Positions 6,839 through 15,880 of a stretch of DNA of 47,273 bases are shown piece after piece (the stretch's first letter is position 1; each line of letters starts with the position of its first letter). The notes beneath the pieces are model-generated. The model did no database searches. It was not told the DNA's origin and saw nothing but the letters and a program-made list of their open reading frames with translations. A program made the position numbers and the translations under genes. The DNA is from JAFNGF01 sp964567045 (GTDB lineage Bacteria; Planctomycetota; Phycisphaerae; Sedimentisphaerales; Anaerobacaceae): NCBI GenBank assembly GCA_964567045.1, contig CAZMLE010000026.1:1-47273 (forward strand), written 5' to 3'.

Positions 6839-9553
6839 TCACAGACTATTTCTGTTCGCCCCCGCTTTCGCAGGGGTTGCGGATTTGTCAGTATCCGATT
6901 TCTTTTCAGCCTCGCTTTTTTCTGAGCCTTTGTCCTTTGCCTCCAGGCGTTTCTTTATGTCCTCCAGGTCGTCCTTGAGTTTGTCGGCCTCTTTTCTCAG
7001 GTCGTCTACTGTCTTGCGCAGTTGGATGATTTCTTCCGGAACAAGCTGTTTTCTCTGCTGCAACTGTTCCAAGGCTCGCTTGGCGGAACGCTGGACTCGA
7101 TCTTTGGGCTCGTCCACGACAAAGGTCTCGATGATGGTGATAGCTTTTGGGTCACCAAGCGTTCCCAGCGCACGGATGGCGCCCATCTGAATCCATTGTT
7201 TTGGGTGGTTCACATAATCAGCCAGGAGGTTGCGCACTTGGGTTTTGTCTTCTTCGTTGCGGGCGACATGCGCCAGCGTGTTCAATGCTTGGGCAAAGCC
7301 CCAGGAAGTAAACTGCTGCTCGCGCTCGGCGAGGACTCTCTGAAGCGGCGAGATATATTGGGCGTCATCCAACATGCGAATGGCCCTGATGGCGGCATCG
7401 GCCAGTTGGTTGCGGTAGGACACCGATCGAAGGTATTTGATAATTAACCGGCGGGTATCCTTGTCATGGTACCGGCCGAGATTTGTGACCGCCTCAGCGA
7501 CAATGGCCGGGTTTTTCTCACCTTTCAGGACACGTTTAGTCGACTCTAAACTTTCCGGACGGTAAAAGCCGGCAATATCGTTGACGACCTGCAGCCGGAC
7601 CCGTGCATCGGCTTGGTCGATAGACTCTGCCAGCGCATCAAACGCCTCCTGAGTGTGAACCTCGCGTAGGGCTGCCGAGGCCTCCTTGCGCACGGCCCAG
7701 AACCCGTCGCTGTTGAGCGTATCTTTCAGTTTGGCCACGGTTTGCTTGTCTTTCTTTTCCTTCAGTGCTTCAATCGCCAACAACCGACCGATGGCATCGT
7801 CTTGATTCTTCAGTTGCTCGTAAAGCATCGCGGTCGGCTTTTCAAACTTGGTCTTGGCCAGCAGGCTAAGTTCAGGGTCAAAACGGACGATGTTTGGCTC
7901 TTTTGCCAGTGAAAAGTAGAAGTCGTGCTGCTTGCTATCGACGACGATGTCACGGTCAACGGGCTTACCGTCAACGATGAAGCGCAACTTGGTTCGAAAG
8001 TGAAAGAGCATCACGTTATCGTTGACATCGTAGGTCTGTTCGACGGAGACTTTCGCCAGCTTGTCTTTCTGTGACCAGTTATATTTGACAGTCAGTTTCG
8101 GATAACCGGCGTGGTAAATCCACTGATCGAAAAAGCGGTCATACGATCGGCCGGAGAGTTCCTCAACCACTGCGCTGAGGTCCTCGGTCACGACGCTGCT
8201 CAGAGCATGGCGCTCAAGATAAGTCTTGATACATTTTCGAAACGGCTCTTCACCCAGTTCCGCCCGCAGCATGTGCAGGACCCAGCCGCCCTTAGAATAA
8301 CTCCGGTAGTCGAACTGCTCCCATGCTTCACTATAGGAGCGATAGACAATCGGCTTGTCGTGGGGCTCGTCGGTCAACATCCAGCGGGCGGTTTGATAGA
8401 GTCCGTAGAGCATGGAGTCACGGCCGTTCTTGTGGCCGTCATAGAGGTCTTCGTAGTACGTGGCAAATCCCTCATTAAGCCAGAGGTGGCTCCAGTCCTT
8501 GCACGTAACATAATCGCCAAACCATTGGTGAACAAGCTCATGCGCAACCAGACCCTGGCTGGAACGGATGTTCTCAGTCTCCTTGGTGAACAAGGTGCCG
8601 TGGCCGAGGATGGTGAGGCTGGTGTTTTCCATGCCGCCGCCAAAATCTTCGCACACTACCTGGAAATATTTGTCCCACGGATAGGGCACGCCGATCTCAT
8701 CTTCGTAGAAAGCAATCATGTCCGCCGTATCTTTGAATGAGTTTTCCGCCTGCTCGATGTGAGAGGTGGGTGTGTAAAAGGCCAAGGGGATGTTTCTGTA
8801 GGATGATTCAATTTTTTTGAATTTTCCGGCGGCCAGCGCGATCAGGTAGTTGACGTGAGGCTTGTCTTGCAGCCAGCGGACGACCTTCATGCCCGTATTT
8901 GGGTCTACGTGTTCTGAGACGAGTCTGCCGTTCGACAAAACGGTCATGTCGGGTGGGACGCGGCAAATCACCTCCGACGTGGACTGCTCGTTGGGATAAT
9001 CGTAATTTGGGTACCAGTGTGGCGCTTCGTGGGTCTCGCCCTGCGTATACAGATGGGTGTCCTCGGCTTTGTAACCCATCGCGGGCGTGCGAAAGTAGAG
9101 GCCTTCCGTCGGCTCGGCGTTGTATTTGATGGTCACGGTCGTTTCCTTCGCTGGCGGGATGGCCGGGTCAAAGGTGATCACGATGGCGTCCTCTGTCACG
9201 GTATGGCCGGCCATTTTGGCGCTGGAGGTGACGGCTGAAACGTTCAGGTCGATCGCATTCAGCCGCAGCTCAGTCAGGGGCTTGGCAATCGGCGCAAACT
9301 TGATCGTCGTCTGGCCGGCCACGGTGCGGGCCTTGAAATCGGGCGTGACATCAATAATGATGTGAAGGATGTCAGCGTTTCTGTCTGGGGCATACTGGCG
9401 CTCGACAGCGTCCTTTTCGGTCTTGGCTGCGGCTCGAACGGCCAGCGGACCGCAATTCAAATCGGGCCTCTCAGCAACGGCGTTTTGAGCAACGGTCGCA
9501 CAGATCACGCAAATCGCAAGTGACAAGATGAATCGATGTGTACGCTGAGTCAT
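6839..9553 (-). CDS. Secreted M1-family zinc aminopeptidase with HEAT-repeat tail
   Basis: 904 residues. A signal peptide (1-27) is followed by the N-terminal beta domain (about 50-245) and the catalytic domain, with GGMEN at 306-310 (the GAMEN exopeptidase motif with G for A). The zinc site is HELVH at 338-342, with the third ligand in NEG at E361, the usual spacing. A HEAT-like helical repeat region spans about 590-840. The C-terminus is a charged coiled coil (about 845-885) and a low-complexity K/E/S tail, unusual for ordinary aminopeptidases. It probably degrades peptides in the periplasm or at the surface. GGAGG precedes ATG 9553. It is 37 bases from the DUF4838 gene. Confidence 0.9.
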   Translation of the reverse strand: MTQRTHRFILSLAICVICATVAQNAVAERPDLNCGPLAVRAAAKTEKDAVERQYAPDRNADILHIIIDVTPDFKARTVAGQTTIKFAPIAKPLTELRLNAIDLNVSAVTSSAKMAGHTVTEDAIVITFDPAIPPAKETTVTIKYNAEPTEGLYFRTPAMGYKAEDTHLYTQGETHEAPHWYPNYDYPNEQSTSEVICRVPPDMTVLSNGRLVSEHVDPNTGMKVVRWLQDKPHVNYLIALAAGKFKKIESSYRNIPLAFYTPTSHIEQAENSFKDTADMIAFYEDEIGVPYPWDKYFQVVCEDFGGGMENTSLTILGHGTLFTKETENIRSSQGLVAHELVHQWFGDYVTCKDWSHLWLNEGFATYYEDLYDGHKNGRDSMLYGLYQTARWMLTDEPHDKPIVYRSYSEAWEQFDYRSYSKGGWVLHMLRAELGEEPFRKCIKTYLERHALSSVVTEDLSAVVEELSGRSYDRFFDQWIYHAGYPKLTVKYNWSQKDKLAKVSVEQTYDVNDNVMLFHFRTKLRFIVDGKPVDRDIVVDSKQHDFYFSLAKEPNIVRFDPELSLLAKTKFEKPTAMLYEQLKNQDDAIGRLLAIEALKEKKDKQTVAKLKDTLNSDGFWAVRKEASAALREVHTQEAFDALAESIDQADARVRLQVVNDIAGFYRPESLESTKRVLKGEKNPAIVAEAVTNLGRYHDKDTRRLIIKYLRSVSYRNQLADAAIRAIRMLDDAQYISPLQRVLAEREQQFTSWGFAQALNTLAHVARNEEDKTQVRNLLADYVNHPKQWIQMGAIRALGTLGDPKAITIIETFVVDEPKDRVQRSAKRALEQLQQRKQLVPEEIIQLRKTVDDLRKEADKLKDDLEDIKKRLEAKDKGSEKSEAEKKSDTDKSATPAKAGANRNSL

Positions 9554-9590
9554 CGGTAAGCCTCCTTTCTGCTAAGATGTCACAAAGCAG

Positions 9591-11387
9591 TCATTTCTTG
9601 GCCTGCTCGAGCGCTTTTTCCAGAGCGCCAAAGCCTTCCTGCCATTCGTTCAGGCGGGTGACGTTCTTTTTCTTGGCAACTTCAAGGAATCTCGCAAATG
9701 TATCCTGGATTGATTCAGGCATAGGCCAGGCGGCGCCGGCAGCGGCAGCTTTTTCACGCATCTCGTTCCAGCGCATCATAAAAGTGTACATCACAGGTAG
9801 CTGGGCAACCTGCACGCGGAAAAGCAAATTTGGGTCGTTTTGCACCGCTGCCTCCGCTGCCGCCAGGTGCACCCAGCCTTTGCTGAGCGTCTCGAAGGAC
9901 AGGAATTTTGCGGTGTGCTCGGAAAAGCAGCCAAGCCAATCGCCGCTTGCCTCGACAGCATCATGCGTGACGTTTAGATAAGCCTTTATATGCGGTGCAG
10001 CAGGCCCATAATAGCCCTCGATGAATTCGTCAATGAGTTTTCGCCCATCTAGCGTGGGATTCCACAGCAGTTTTGCCAGCACCCAGGCACGAAGCTCAGC
10101 CATCTCAGCACCGTTGGTTGTGTAGGCCCCTTGCTCAAAAATGCCTTTCACGTTATGGTCTGCGAAAAATTTGACATTTGGTCCCAGAACCCTGAGATTG
10201 GGATGCGGCATAATATGGTGCCTGAAATTCGTTGTGTAGTCCCAGATGTAAAGCCGGTCACAGATTTTTGACCAGCCGACAATATCATCCCGAAAGGCCT
10301 TATTTCGGTCATCCGATAGAGGTTTGCTGAATGAACACTCGATGCTACAAAGCTGGACGATGACATTGTGGCGCGGTTTTGTCAGTTTGGGCGGCTTGCG
10401 GGTGTACTGATATGCCAGAGTACTTATCGCCACATTGGGGAAATCCTTCTCAACGTCCTCCGCAATAGCATTAACAAACCGCAGCATCAGTCCAGCGGGG
10501 CTTTCTTCTTCTTTTTCGATTGCCGCACAGTTGCTGCACTGGCAGTTGCCGCGCCAATCGTTTTGTGAAACCGAAGCGATCGTGGCAGCGGGATTATTTC
10601 GCAGACGTTCCTTGAGGTTTTTGACCAGCTCTTTGCGCATTTCCTCGTTGGTCAGGCACAATTGAGCATGATCGTAGGTACGCTTGCCCTTGATTTCGCT
10701 GAACCATTCAGGATGGTCCTTGAAATATTTCTCAGGCGATATGAGCGGATAAAATGTATGCACAAAACCCTCATAGATATGTCTGCCGCCGCGTTTATCG
10801 TCCAGCCGATGAGCCTGGCCGTTGCATTTGCTGCGCGCCGCCCAATCTCCGTCAAAGGCGTCGAACCAGAAAGGCGAGCGATATTCCAGAGCAGGCACGT
10901 AACGGACGTCAAGGTTGGCGACTTGAAGTGTCGGCTTTTTCGGTATCGTACTTTCGGTTGAGGACCACCAGCGGCAGCCAAGCTGCTCTTCAAGGAAGGT
11001 ATAAACAGCATACAAAGTTCCGCGAGGATGACCACCAGCCAATATCAGGTCATCTCCAACCGAACGGATAATTATGCCCTCGGTGCCAAGTCCGTCGGCA
11101 GAGAAATCAGGGGCGGCCAATTTGGCAGCTTGTAGTCCCACTAACAGCCTTACTTTGCCGGCGGCCGGCGGAGGAACTATGTCGAATTTCGCCCCGGTTA
11201 TTTGCGAAAGAAAATCAGCCAGTTCGCCGGCAGCGTGCTGCTCCGGCTCGGCAGCATCGGGAGCGATAACTATAACCGCTTTGGCTACGCCATTTTCTGC
11301 AATCGTGGTCCCACACACCTGGTCAGCCAAGCCCACCATCACACAAACACACAGCGGTAATATGATTTTGCTTTTTTGCGGCGTCAT
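9591..11387 (-). CDS. Secreted DUF4838 domain protein (glycosidase-like)
   Basis: 598 residues with a signal peptide (1-26) and GGAGGT 6 bases before the ATG. The N-terminal part (about 35-130: AAGELADFLSQITGAKF, AGGHPRGTLYAVYTFLEEQLGCRWW) resembles the alpha-glucuronidase/GH20 N-terminal fold. The rest fits DUF4838 (SQNDWRGNCQCSNC, LMLRFVNAIAEDV, FEQGAYTTNGAEMAELRAWVLAKLLWNP). Such proteins are common in polysaccharide-degrading planctomycetes and Bacteroidetes. Reaction and substrate are unknown. It is 33 bases from ccsA, so probably co-transcribed, though the functions look unrelated. Confidence 0.8.
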   Translation of the reverse strand: MTPQKSKIILPLCVCVMVGLADQVCGTTIAENGVAKAVIVIAPDAAEPEQHAAGELADFLSQITGAKFDIVPPPAAGKVRLLVGLQAAKLAAPDFSADGLGTEGIIIRSVGDDLILAGGHPRGTLYAVYTFLEEQLGCRWWSSTESTIPKKPTLQVANLDVRYVPALEYRSPFWFDAFDGDWAARSKCNGQAHRLDDKRGGRHIYEGFVHTFYPLISPEKYFKDHPEWFSEIKGKRTYDHAQLCLTNEEMRKELVKNLKERLRNNPAATIASVSQNDWRGNCQCSNCAAIEKEEESPAGLMLRFVNAIAEDVEKDFPNVAISTLAYQYTRKPPKLTKPRHNVIVQLCSIECSFSKPLSDDRNKAFRDDIVGWSKICDRLYIWDYTTNFRHHIMPHPNLRVLGPNVKFFADHNVKGIFEQGAYTTNGAEMAELRAWVLAKLLWNPTLDGRKLIDEFIEGYYGPAAPHIKAYLNVTHDAVEASGDWLGCFSEHTAKFLSFETLSKGWVHLAAAEAAVQNDPNLLFRVQVAQLPVMYTFMMRWNEMREKAAAAGAAWPMPESIQDTFARFLEVAKKKNVTRLNEWQEGFGALEKALEQAKK

Positions 11388-11420
11388 GATATGACCTCCA
11401 AAAACGTTTTTTGCCTTATA

Positions 11421-12206
11421 TTAAGTCGCGTAACTGTGCAGGCCAGAAAATAGGTTAGAAAGGTTCACCCAAAACAGGGTTATCAAAATAAATACCATTC
11501 CTGCGATTGCCCACAGGCTGTTTATGCGGGCATGTTTTTTGCCAAACATATATCGAAAGTGAAAATATCCTACGTAAACCAGCCAGGATGCAAGCGACCA
11601 GAGCTCTTTTGGGTCCCAGCCCCAGTAATCGCCCCAGGCGGCTTTGCCCCAGCAACTGCCCAGTATAAGCCCCAGCGTCAGCAAAGGGAACCCGACACAT
11701 ATCATCCGATAAGTTGTCTCTTCTGAATTTGCGTGTTGTGCACGACGCACGACGCACAACGAAAAAAGCGCCTGAAAGGTGGCTTTTGCCATAAAAATAT
11801 AGGACAGCGCATAGACAGCCACATGCGGCACAAATAGCCAGCTTTGCAGAGCCGGCGGCAGCCGCTGCGGCTCAGCACTAAATACGAAACCAGCCGGCAC
11901 AAGCACTATCGCAGCGATAAGCAGGTCCCCGGAATAGCCGCCTGCTCCAAGAGTATACCGGCAGAACCACGAAACCGGATAAGAAATCATGCCCAGGCAC
12001 AAGAATACCTCGAAAAGATTTTGCAGGGGCACGTGCCGGACGTCATACCAGCGATAGACAAAGGCCAAGACGGCAGCTATAAAACCGAGCAGGTAGAGAA
12101 AATTGCCGATTCTTTCACGGCGCAGAAAGGTTGTTAAAAACGCCAGCAGATACGCAGCGATGGCGATGTAAATGAGTAAGCCTTGAATAGTATATTTAAT
12201 CTCCAT
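11421..12206 (-). CDS. ccsA: Cytochrome c biogenesis protein CcsA (system II)
   Basis: 261 residues with about eight membrane helices. The tryptophan-rich heme-binding motif WGDYWGWDPKELWSL lies at about 191-205, with conserved histidines in VPHVAVY and GLHS. With ResB it forms the system II synthase that moves heme across the membrane and attaches it to CXXCH motifs of apocytochromes c. The start overlaps the resB stop by 11 bases. Its divergent neighbour is the heme biosynthesis cluster. Confidence 0.92.
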   Translation of the reverse strand: MEIKYTIQGLLIYIAIAAYLLAFLTTFLRRERIGNFLYLLGFIAAVLAFVYRWYDVRHVPLQNLFEVFLCLGMISYPVSWFCRYTLGAGGYSGDLLIAAIVLVPAGFVFSAEPQRLPPALQSWLFVPHVAVYALSYIFMAKATFQALFSLCVVRRAQHANSEETTYRMICVGFPLLTLGLILGSCWGKAAWGDYWGWDPKELWSLASWLVYVGYFHFRYMFGKKHARINSLWAIAGMVFILITLFWVNLSNLFSGLHSYAT

Positions 12207-13239
12207 TTACGTGCCTGAGTGTGACTGCGATATATAGATGTTTCAGCCAAAAATGCCAGAGAGCACCGATACATAGCATCAGGTATCCTGTGTAAACAAG
12301 GTTGAGCCCGGTGTCGGAAACCACCATAAGAATAGTATATTTGCCGGCATCGGCATCATAAGAATGCTGGTAAAAATGGTACCCACCGAAGTGAAGCGGA
12401 TGGTTTACCTCGATGTCCTTTTCAGCAGCAATTTTGTTGTTCCGGACAATCTGCAACTGGCTTACGTAGTCGCTGATGACCCGTTGATACCGCAGGTGTA
12501 ATCTGTCTTCGGGGCGCGTATGGCCCGGAAAACGCTCGAAGACATATCGAGTGGCTGCCTTTGCGTCCGGCGATTTGATCTCGACCTCAAGGGCTGGGTT
12601 GGGAGCTGAATCGGCGTCATCAAGCGGGGCATTCTTTCCATCTTCAACTTTGATTTTGAAGCTCTCAAACTTCCGCACGATCTTTATCGTGCCGATGTCC
12701 TCACCAAGAGGAATTTCTTTGCCGATTTCGACAGGGATTTTCCAGTTTTTGCCTTGCCCACTTTGAATTTGCAGGTACTCCGGCGTGTAATATTCTACCC
12801 GGAAGTCCTTAAGTCTTATGTAAAACGGCAATTCTCCGATTTGGCTCGCGTCCTCCGGTACCACGCGGTTTTCTTGTTCGCCTTCGTAGATGAGCATCTG
12901 GCCGGTCGGAATTTTCTCGATTCCCAAGAGCCTTTTCTGGAGCTTGTGTCCGGCCTGCGAGCCCCATATTGAACCAGCCAGGATCAGGATACAACCGACG
13001 TGAATCAGCAAAAGTGCCGGCACACGCACGAGTCTGCGAAATATGATAATGCCCACTATCAGCAGAACCGTCAGGGCCAACCAGTAGATAGTCAATGGCA
13101 GGGAGTTGAAGAAGCTCTTTGCCCGCTCGGCGCCGAGAAACGCACCGTAGATGGATAGAAAAATCAATAATAGGATCAGCGATAGCGCTACCCACAGCAC
13201 GCCACGTCTAAACTTATTCGTAAGTCTTCCTTCAGTCAT
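12196..13239 (-). CDS. resB: Cytochrome c biogenesis protein ResB (Ccs1)
   Basis: 347 residues from ATG 13239; an upstream TTG at 13251 is possible but less likely. Three N-terminal membrane helices (about 14-36, 46-66, 72-92) are followed by a periplasmic domain of about 215 residues (FYIRLKDFRVEYY, VNHPLHFGGYHFYQHSYD). A last helix near 310-330 precedes a short tail. ResB is the partner of CcsA in heme attachment; HPLHFGGYHFYQ carries conserved family residues. It is the first gene of the minus run and is divergent from hemA with a 186-base gap that should hold both promoters. Confidence 0.9.
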   Translation of the reverse strand: MTEGRLTNKFRRGVLWVALSLILLLIFLSIYGAFLGAERAKSFFNSLPLTIYWLALTVLLIVGIIIFRRLVRVPALLLIHVGCILILAGSIWGSQAGHKLQKRLLGIEKIPTGQMLIYEGEQENRVVPEDASQIGELPFYIRLKDFRVEYYTPEYLQIQSGQGKNWKIPVEIGKEIPLGEDIGTIKIVRKFESFKIKVEDGKNAPLDDADSAPNPALEVEIKSPDAKAATRYVFERFPGHTRPEDRLHLRYQRVISDYVSQLQIVRNNKIAAEKDIEVNHPLHFGGYHFYQHSYDADAGKYTILMVVSDTGLNLVYTGYLMLCIGALWHFWLKHLYIAVTLRHVNGD

Positions 13240-13425
13240 ACCGCCAGGCAATTATGGCAAAAGCACGCTCGTTTGCAAGCGCGTTCGGCGGTATATTGTT
13301 CCATTGTTATTAACGAGCCGACTATCTGGCGAAAACGTTCGCATTGCGGGTTTGGCCTTGATAGTTGCGTCTATCTTGGTTAGATTATATGAGCCGCAAG
13401 ACAATTACGGCTGGATGCTGAACTG

Positions 13426-14751
13426 ATGAAGCTTATCCTGAACAATGTAACGTATCACAGTTGCCCCGTACAGGTGCGAGAGAAGGCAGCTTTTACCGCT
13501 GAGCAGCGCCATTTTATGCTCAGGCAAATGCACGCTGAGCCGGCCATCAGCGAGGCCGTTATTCTTCAGACCTGTAACAGGCTTGAGTTTTATCTTTATG
13601 CCAGGAAGGACTTCGATTGTACCGGATTTCTGACCCGGCTTATTGACCAGGTGAAGCCCAGCGCAGTCGATGCCTGGACCAAGTCCAGGCAGGAAAGTGC
13701 CGGCAAAAATGTCGTTCGGCATCTTTTTGAAGTGGCTGCGGGGCTTGACTCGCAGATGATCGGCGAAAATCAGGTTCTATCGCAAGTAAAATCAGCTTAT
13801 GCAGAGTCCGCCGATGCCCGGATGAGCAAATTGGTTTTTCATCGACTCTTTCACAGTGCCTTTCGCGTAGGCAAAGCGGTGCGGACCGACACCGACATCA
13901 ATTGCGGCGCGGTGTCAATCGCTCTGGCGGCTGTGGAGCTGGCCAAGAAGAAGATTGATTTGCCGGCTGCAACAGCAATGGTAATCGGGGCCGGTGAAAA
14001 TGCGGAACTTGTGGCTAAATACTTGCTAAAATCGGGCTTGTCACGCTTGATCATAGCAAATCGTAGTGAGCAAAAGGCGCGGGCGGTTCGGCAGAGGCTT
14101 AAAAAAGGTCGCGTAACTGGCTTAGGCGATGTGGCGGCAAAATTTGCTGACGTTGACTTAGTGATTAGCTCCACCGCAGCCGTCGAACCCGTAGTGACAT
14201 ACGAGGCGGTCAAAAATTGCCTGGCAGGGCGTGACAGGGCGCTATTGATAATAGATATTGCTGTGCCCAGGGACGTAGAGCCGAGCATCGGGCGATTTGA
14301 TTGCGTCAGCCTTTACAATATTGACGATTTGAACGAGCAAATAAGCAGCAACCGGAAAAAACGAAGCAGCGAAATTCCCAAGGCTCGGGCAATTGTTGTC
14401 GAATCTGCCAATAACTTCTCCAAGTGGTATGACTCGCTGAATATTGTGCCGGTAGTTTCACGCCTTATGCAAAAAGGCACCGAACTGGCTCATAGCGAAG
14501 CCAGGCGATACGCAAAGGATTTTGGCCAGGGTAACGGTGAAAAACTGGAAGCCTTTGCCGAATCACTGGTCAAAAAATTGTTGCACGGGCCGGTTAGTTT
14601 CATCAAAGAGCCCGACAACGGAGATGTGACTGCTGAGCAGCTTCAGGCTGCCGACCTGATAAACAAAATGTTCCTCTGTGAAGACGAAGAAGTATTGGCT
14701 CTTGGCAAGGCGTGGAAAGGTCGAAGGGCGAAGTCACGGGCGCCAAATTAG
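13426..14751 (+). CDS. hemA: Glutamyl-tRNA reductase
   Basis: 441 residues. It reduces glutamyl-tRNA(Glu) to glutamate-1-semialdehyde, the first committed step of C5 tetrapyrrole synthesis. The catalytic cysteine is C50 in TCNRLEFY. The substrate region AAGLDSQMIGENQVLSQVK follows, then the NADPH-binding Rossmann segment (about 180-195, AMVIGAGENAELVAKYLL). The C-terminal dimerisation helices are at about 310-430. The ATG overlaps by one base (TGATG) the stop of a short upstream frame. hemL, the usual next enzyme, is not in the window. Confidence 0.95.
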   Translation: MKLILNNVTYHSCPVQVREKAAFTAEQRHFMLRQMHAEPAISEAVILQTCNRLEFYLYARKDFDCTGFLTRLIDQVKPSAVDAWTKSRQESAGKNVVRHLFEVAAGLDSQMIGENQVLSQVKSAYAESADARMSKLVFHRLFHSAFRVGKAVRTDTDINCGAVSIALAAVELAKKKIDLPAATAMVIGAGENAELVAKYLLKSGLSRLIIANRSEQKARAVRQRLKKGRVTGLGDVAAKFADVDLVISSTAAVEPVVTYEAVKNCLAGRDRALLIIDIAVPRDVEPSIGRFDCVSLYNIDDLNEQISSNRKKRSSEIPKARAIVVESANNFSKWYDSLNIVPVVSRLMQKGTELAHSEARRYAKDFGQGNGEKLEAFAESLVKKLLHGPVSFIKEPDNGDVTAEQLQAADLINKMFLCEDEEVLALGKAWKGRRAKSRAPN

Positions 14752-14772
14752 GTTACAGTCCGCGGGGATCAC

Positions 14773-14949
14773 ATGAGGAAGTTGCGGTTGTATCTTGACT
14801 CATCGATATTTGGCTGGTCGCTGAACCATAGTGAACCTGCTCGATTTGCTGAGGCCAACCTGCTCTTACAGCAGATTGCCGATGGCCGGTTTATTGGGGC
14901 TTATTCCTGGGTTAGTCAGCCACAGGAGGTGATAATCAGTGCAAGTTAG
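14773..14949 (+). pseudogene. Truncated PIN-domain-like fragment
   Basis: 58 codons from ATG 14773. The opening LRLYLDSSIFGWSLN matches the first strand and acidic residue of PIN nucleases (YLDTSVF), and the following helix AEANLLLQQIADGRF fits too. The reading frame ends where a full PIN domain would have most of its fold and its other acidic residues. It is probably a remnant of a toxin-type gene inserted after hemA. Confidence 0.45.
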
Positions 14950-15097
14950 AAAAAAAATATTTCCATGTCTGAACTGCGGCTGTGATACCGGTTGTCCGAA
15001 TAAACTAATCTGTGATAAGTGCAGAATATCGGCAAGCCGGAAGCGGGCTTGCGTTCGTGGCCGCAAGATTGTTCCAGAAAAAGCTGGCTACGGCTAA
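14939..15097 (+). CDS. Small cysteine-rich protein, possible zinc binder
   Basis: 52 residues starting with GTG 14939, with a strong AGGAGG at 14923-14928. The N-terminal half is cysteine-rich (PCLNCGCDTGC, then CDKC), a spacing typical of zinc ribbons. The rest is basic (SRKRACVRGRK). It overlaps the end of the PIN fragment. I do not recognise a family. The strong ribosome site and neighbouring zinc-finger gene suggest it is real. Confidence 0.45.
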   Translation: MQVRKKIFPCLNCGCDTGCPNKLICDKCRISASRKRACVRGRKIVPEKAGYG

Positions 15098-15123
15098 CAT
15101 AGTCTTGTGACGGAGGTCAACAA

Positions 15124-15807
15124 ATGGCACGGCAAATATCGATGGGAAAGTGCAATATCTGTGGCGGCGCCTTCAATAAGGCGGCGATGACCAGGCACCT
15201 CAAATCGTGCAGCCAGGCAAAAACCGACTCTGTGACGTCCGAGCGTCGCCCAGGCCGGCAAAAGACAAAAACGTTTCATCTTGTGGCTGAAGGCCGATAC
15301 CTGCCCGACTACTGGATGCACCTTGAGGCGCCTGGCAATGCAACCCTTGAAATACTGGACGGGTTTCTCAGGCAAACCTGGCTGGAGTGCTGCGGGCACA
15401 TGAGTGCATTTACAATCGAAGGTACAACATATTCTGTGGCGCCGACGGCAGAATTGGACGACGAAAGTATGGGTGCCAAGCTGCGCGATGTTCTTCGCCC
15501 CGGCATGAAGTTCTACCACGAGTATGACTTCGGCACTACGACACACCTGGCGCTGAAGGTCATCTCTGAACAGGAAAGTGACATCAAAGCCGGGGACGTC
15601 CGCGTTCTGGCCAGGAATGAGCCTCCGCCAATTCCCTGCGGGTCCTGTGGCAAAGCTGCTACGCGAGTGTGCACTGAGTGTCTCTGGTCGGACACGGGCA
15701 AGGGCTGGCTCTGCGATGCGTGTGCTGCCAAACACAAACGCCACGAAGAGATGTTTTTGCCTGTTGTCAATTCGCCGCGAGTCGGAATGTGCGCATACGC
15801 AGGGTAG
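15124..15807 (+). CDS. PRiA4_ORF3-like protein with two zinc motifs
   Basis: 227 residues, GGAGG 7 bases before the ATG. The N-terminus has a C2HC-like finger (CNICGGAFNKAAMTRHLKSC, about 10-29). The middle (about 48-165) matches the plasmid pRiA4b ORF-3-like domain (TLEILDGFLRQTWLECCGHMSAFTI, YHEYDFGTTTHLALKVI). The C-terminus has a second cysteine cluster (CGSCGKAATRVCTEC ... CDAC, about 176-212). Function of the family is unknown; it is often near mobile genes. Its place between hemA and hemC looks like an insertion. Confidence 0.7.
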   Translation: MARQISMGKCNICGGAFNKAAMTRHLKSCSQAKTDSVTSERRPGRQKTKTFHLVAEGRYLPDYWMHLEAPGNATLEILDGFLRQTWLECCGHMSAFTIEGTTYSVAPTAELDDESMGAKLRDVLRPGMKFYHEYDFGTTTHLALKVISEQESDIKAGDVRVLARNEPPPIPCGSCGKAATRVCTECLWSDTGKGWLCDACAAKHKRHEEMFLPVVNSPRVGMCAYAG

Positions 15808-15836
15808 TGACTCACACAAAAAAGAAGAGTATTTAG

Positions 15837-15856
15837 CCGCCCAACTTATTGGGCGG
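15837..15856. repeat. 8-bp perfect hairpin upstream of hemC
   Basis: CCGCCCAA, CTTA, TTGGGCGG: a perfect 8-bp stem with a 4-base loop, 24 bases before the hemC ATG and without a T-run. It could be a leader hairpin affecting hemC translation or a small palindromic repeat. Confidence 0.45.
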
Positions 15857-15880
15857 TTACTCGGCGGTCAGTTGGCCTGT

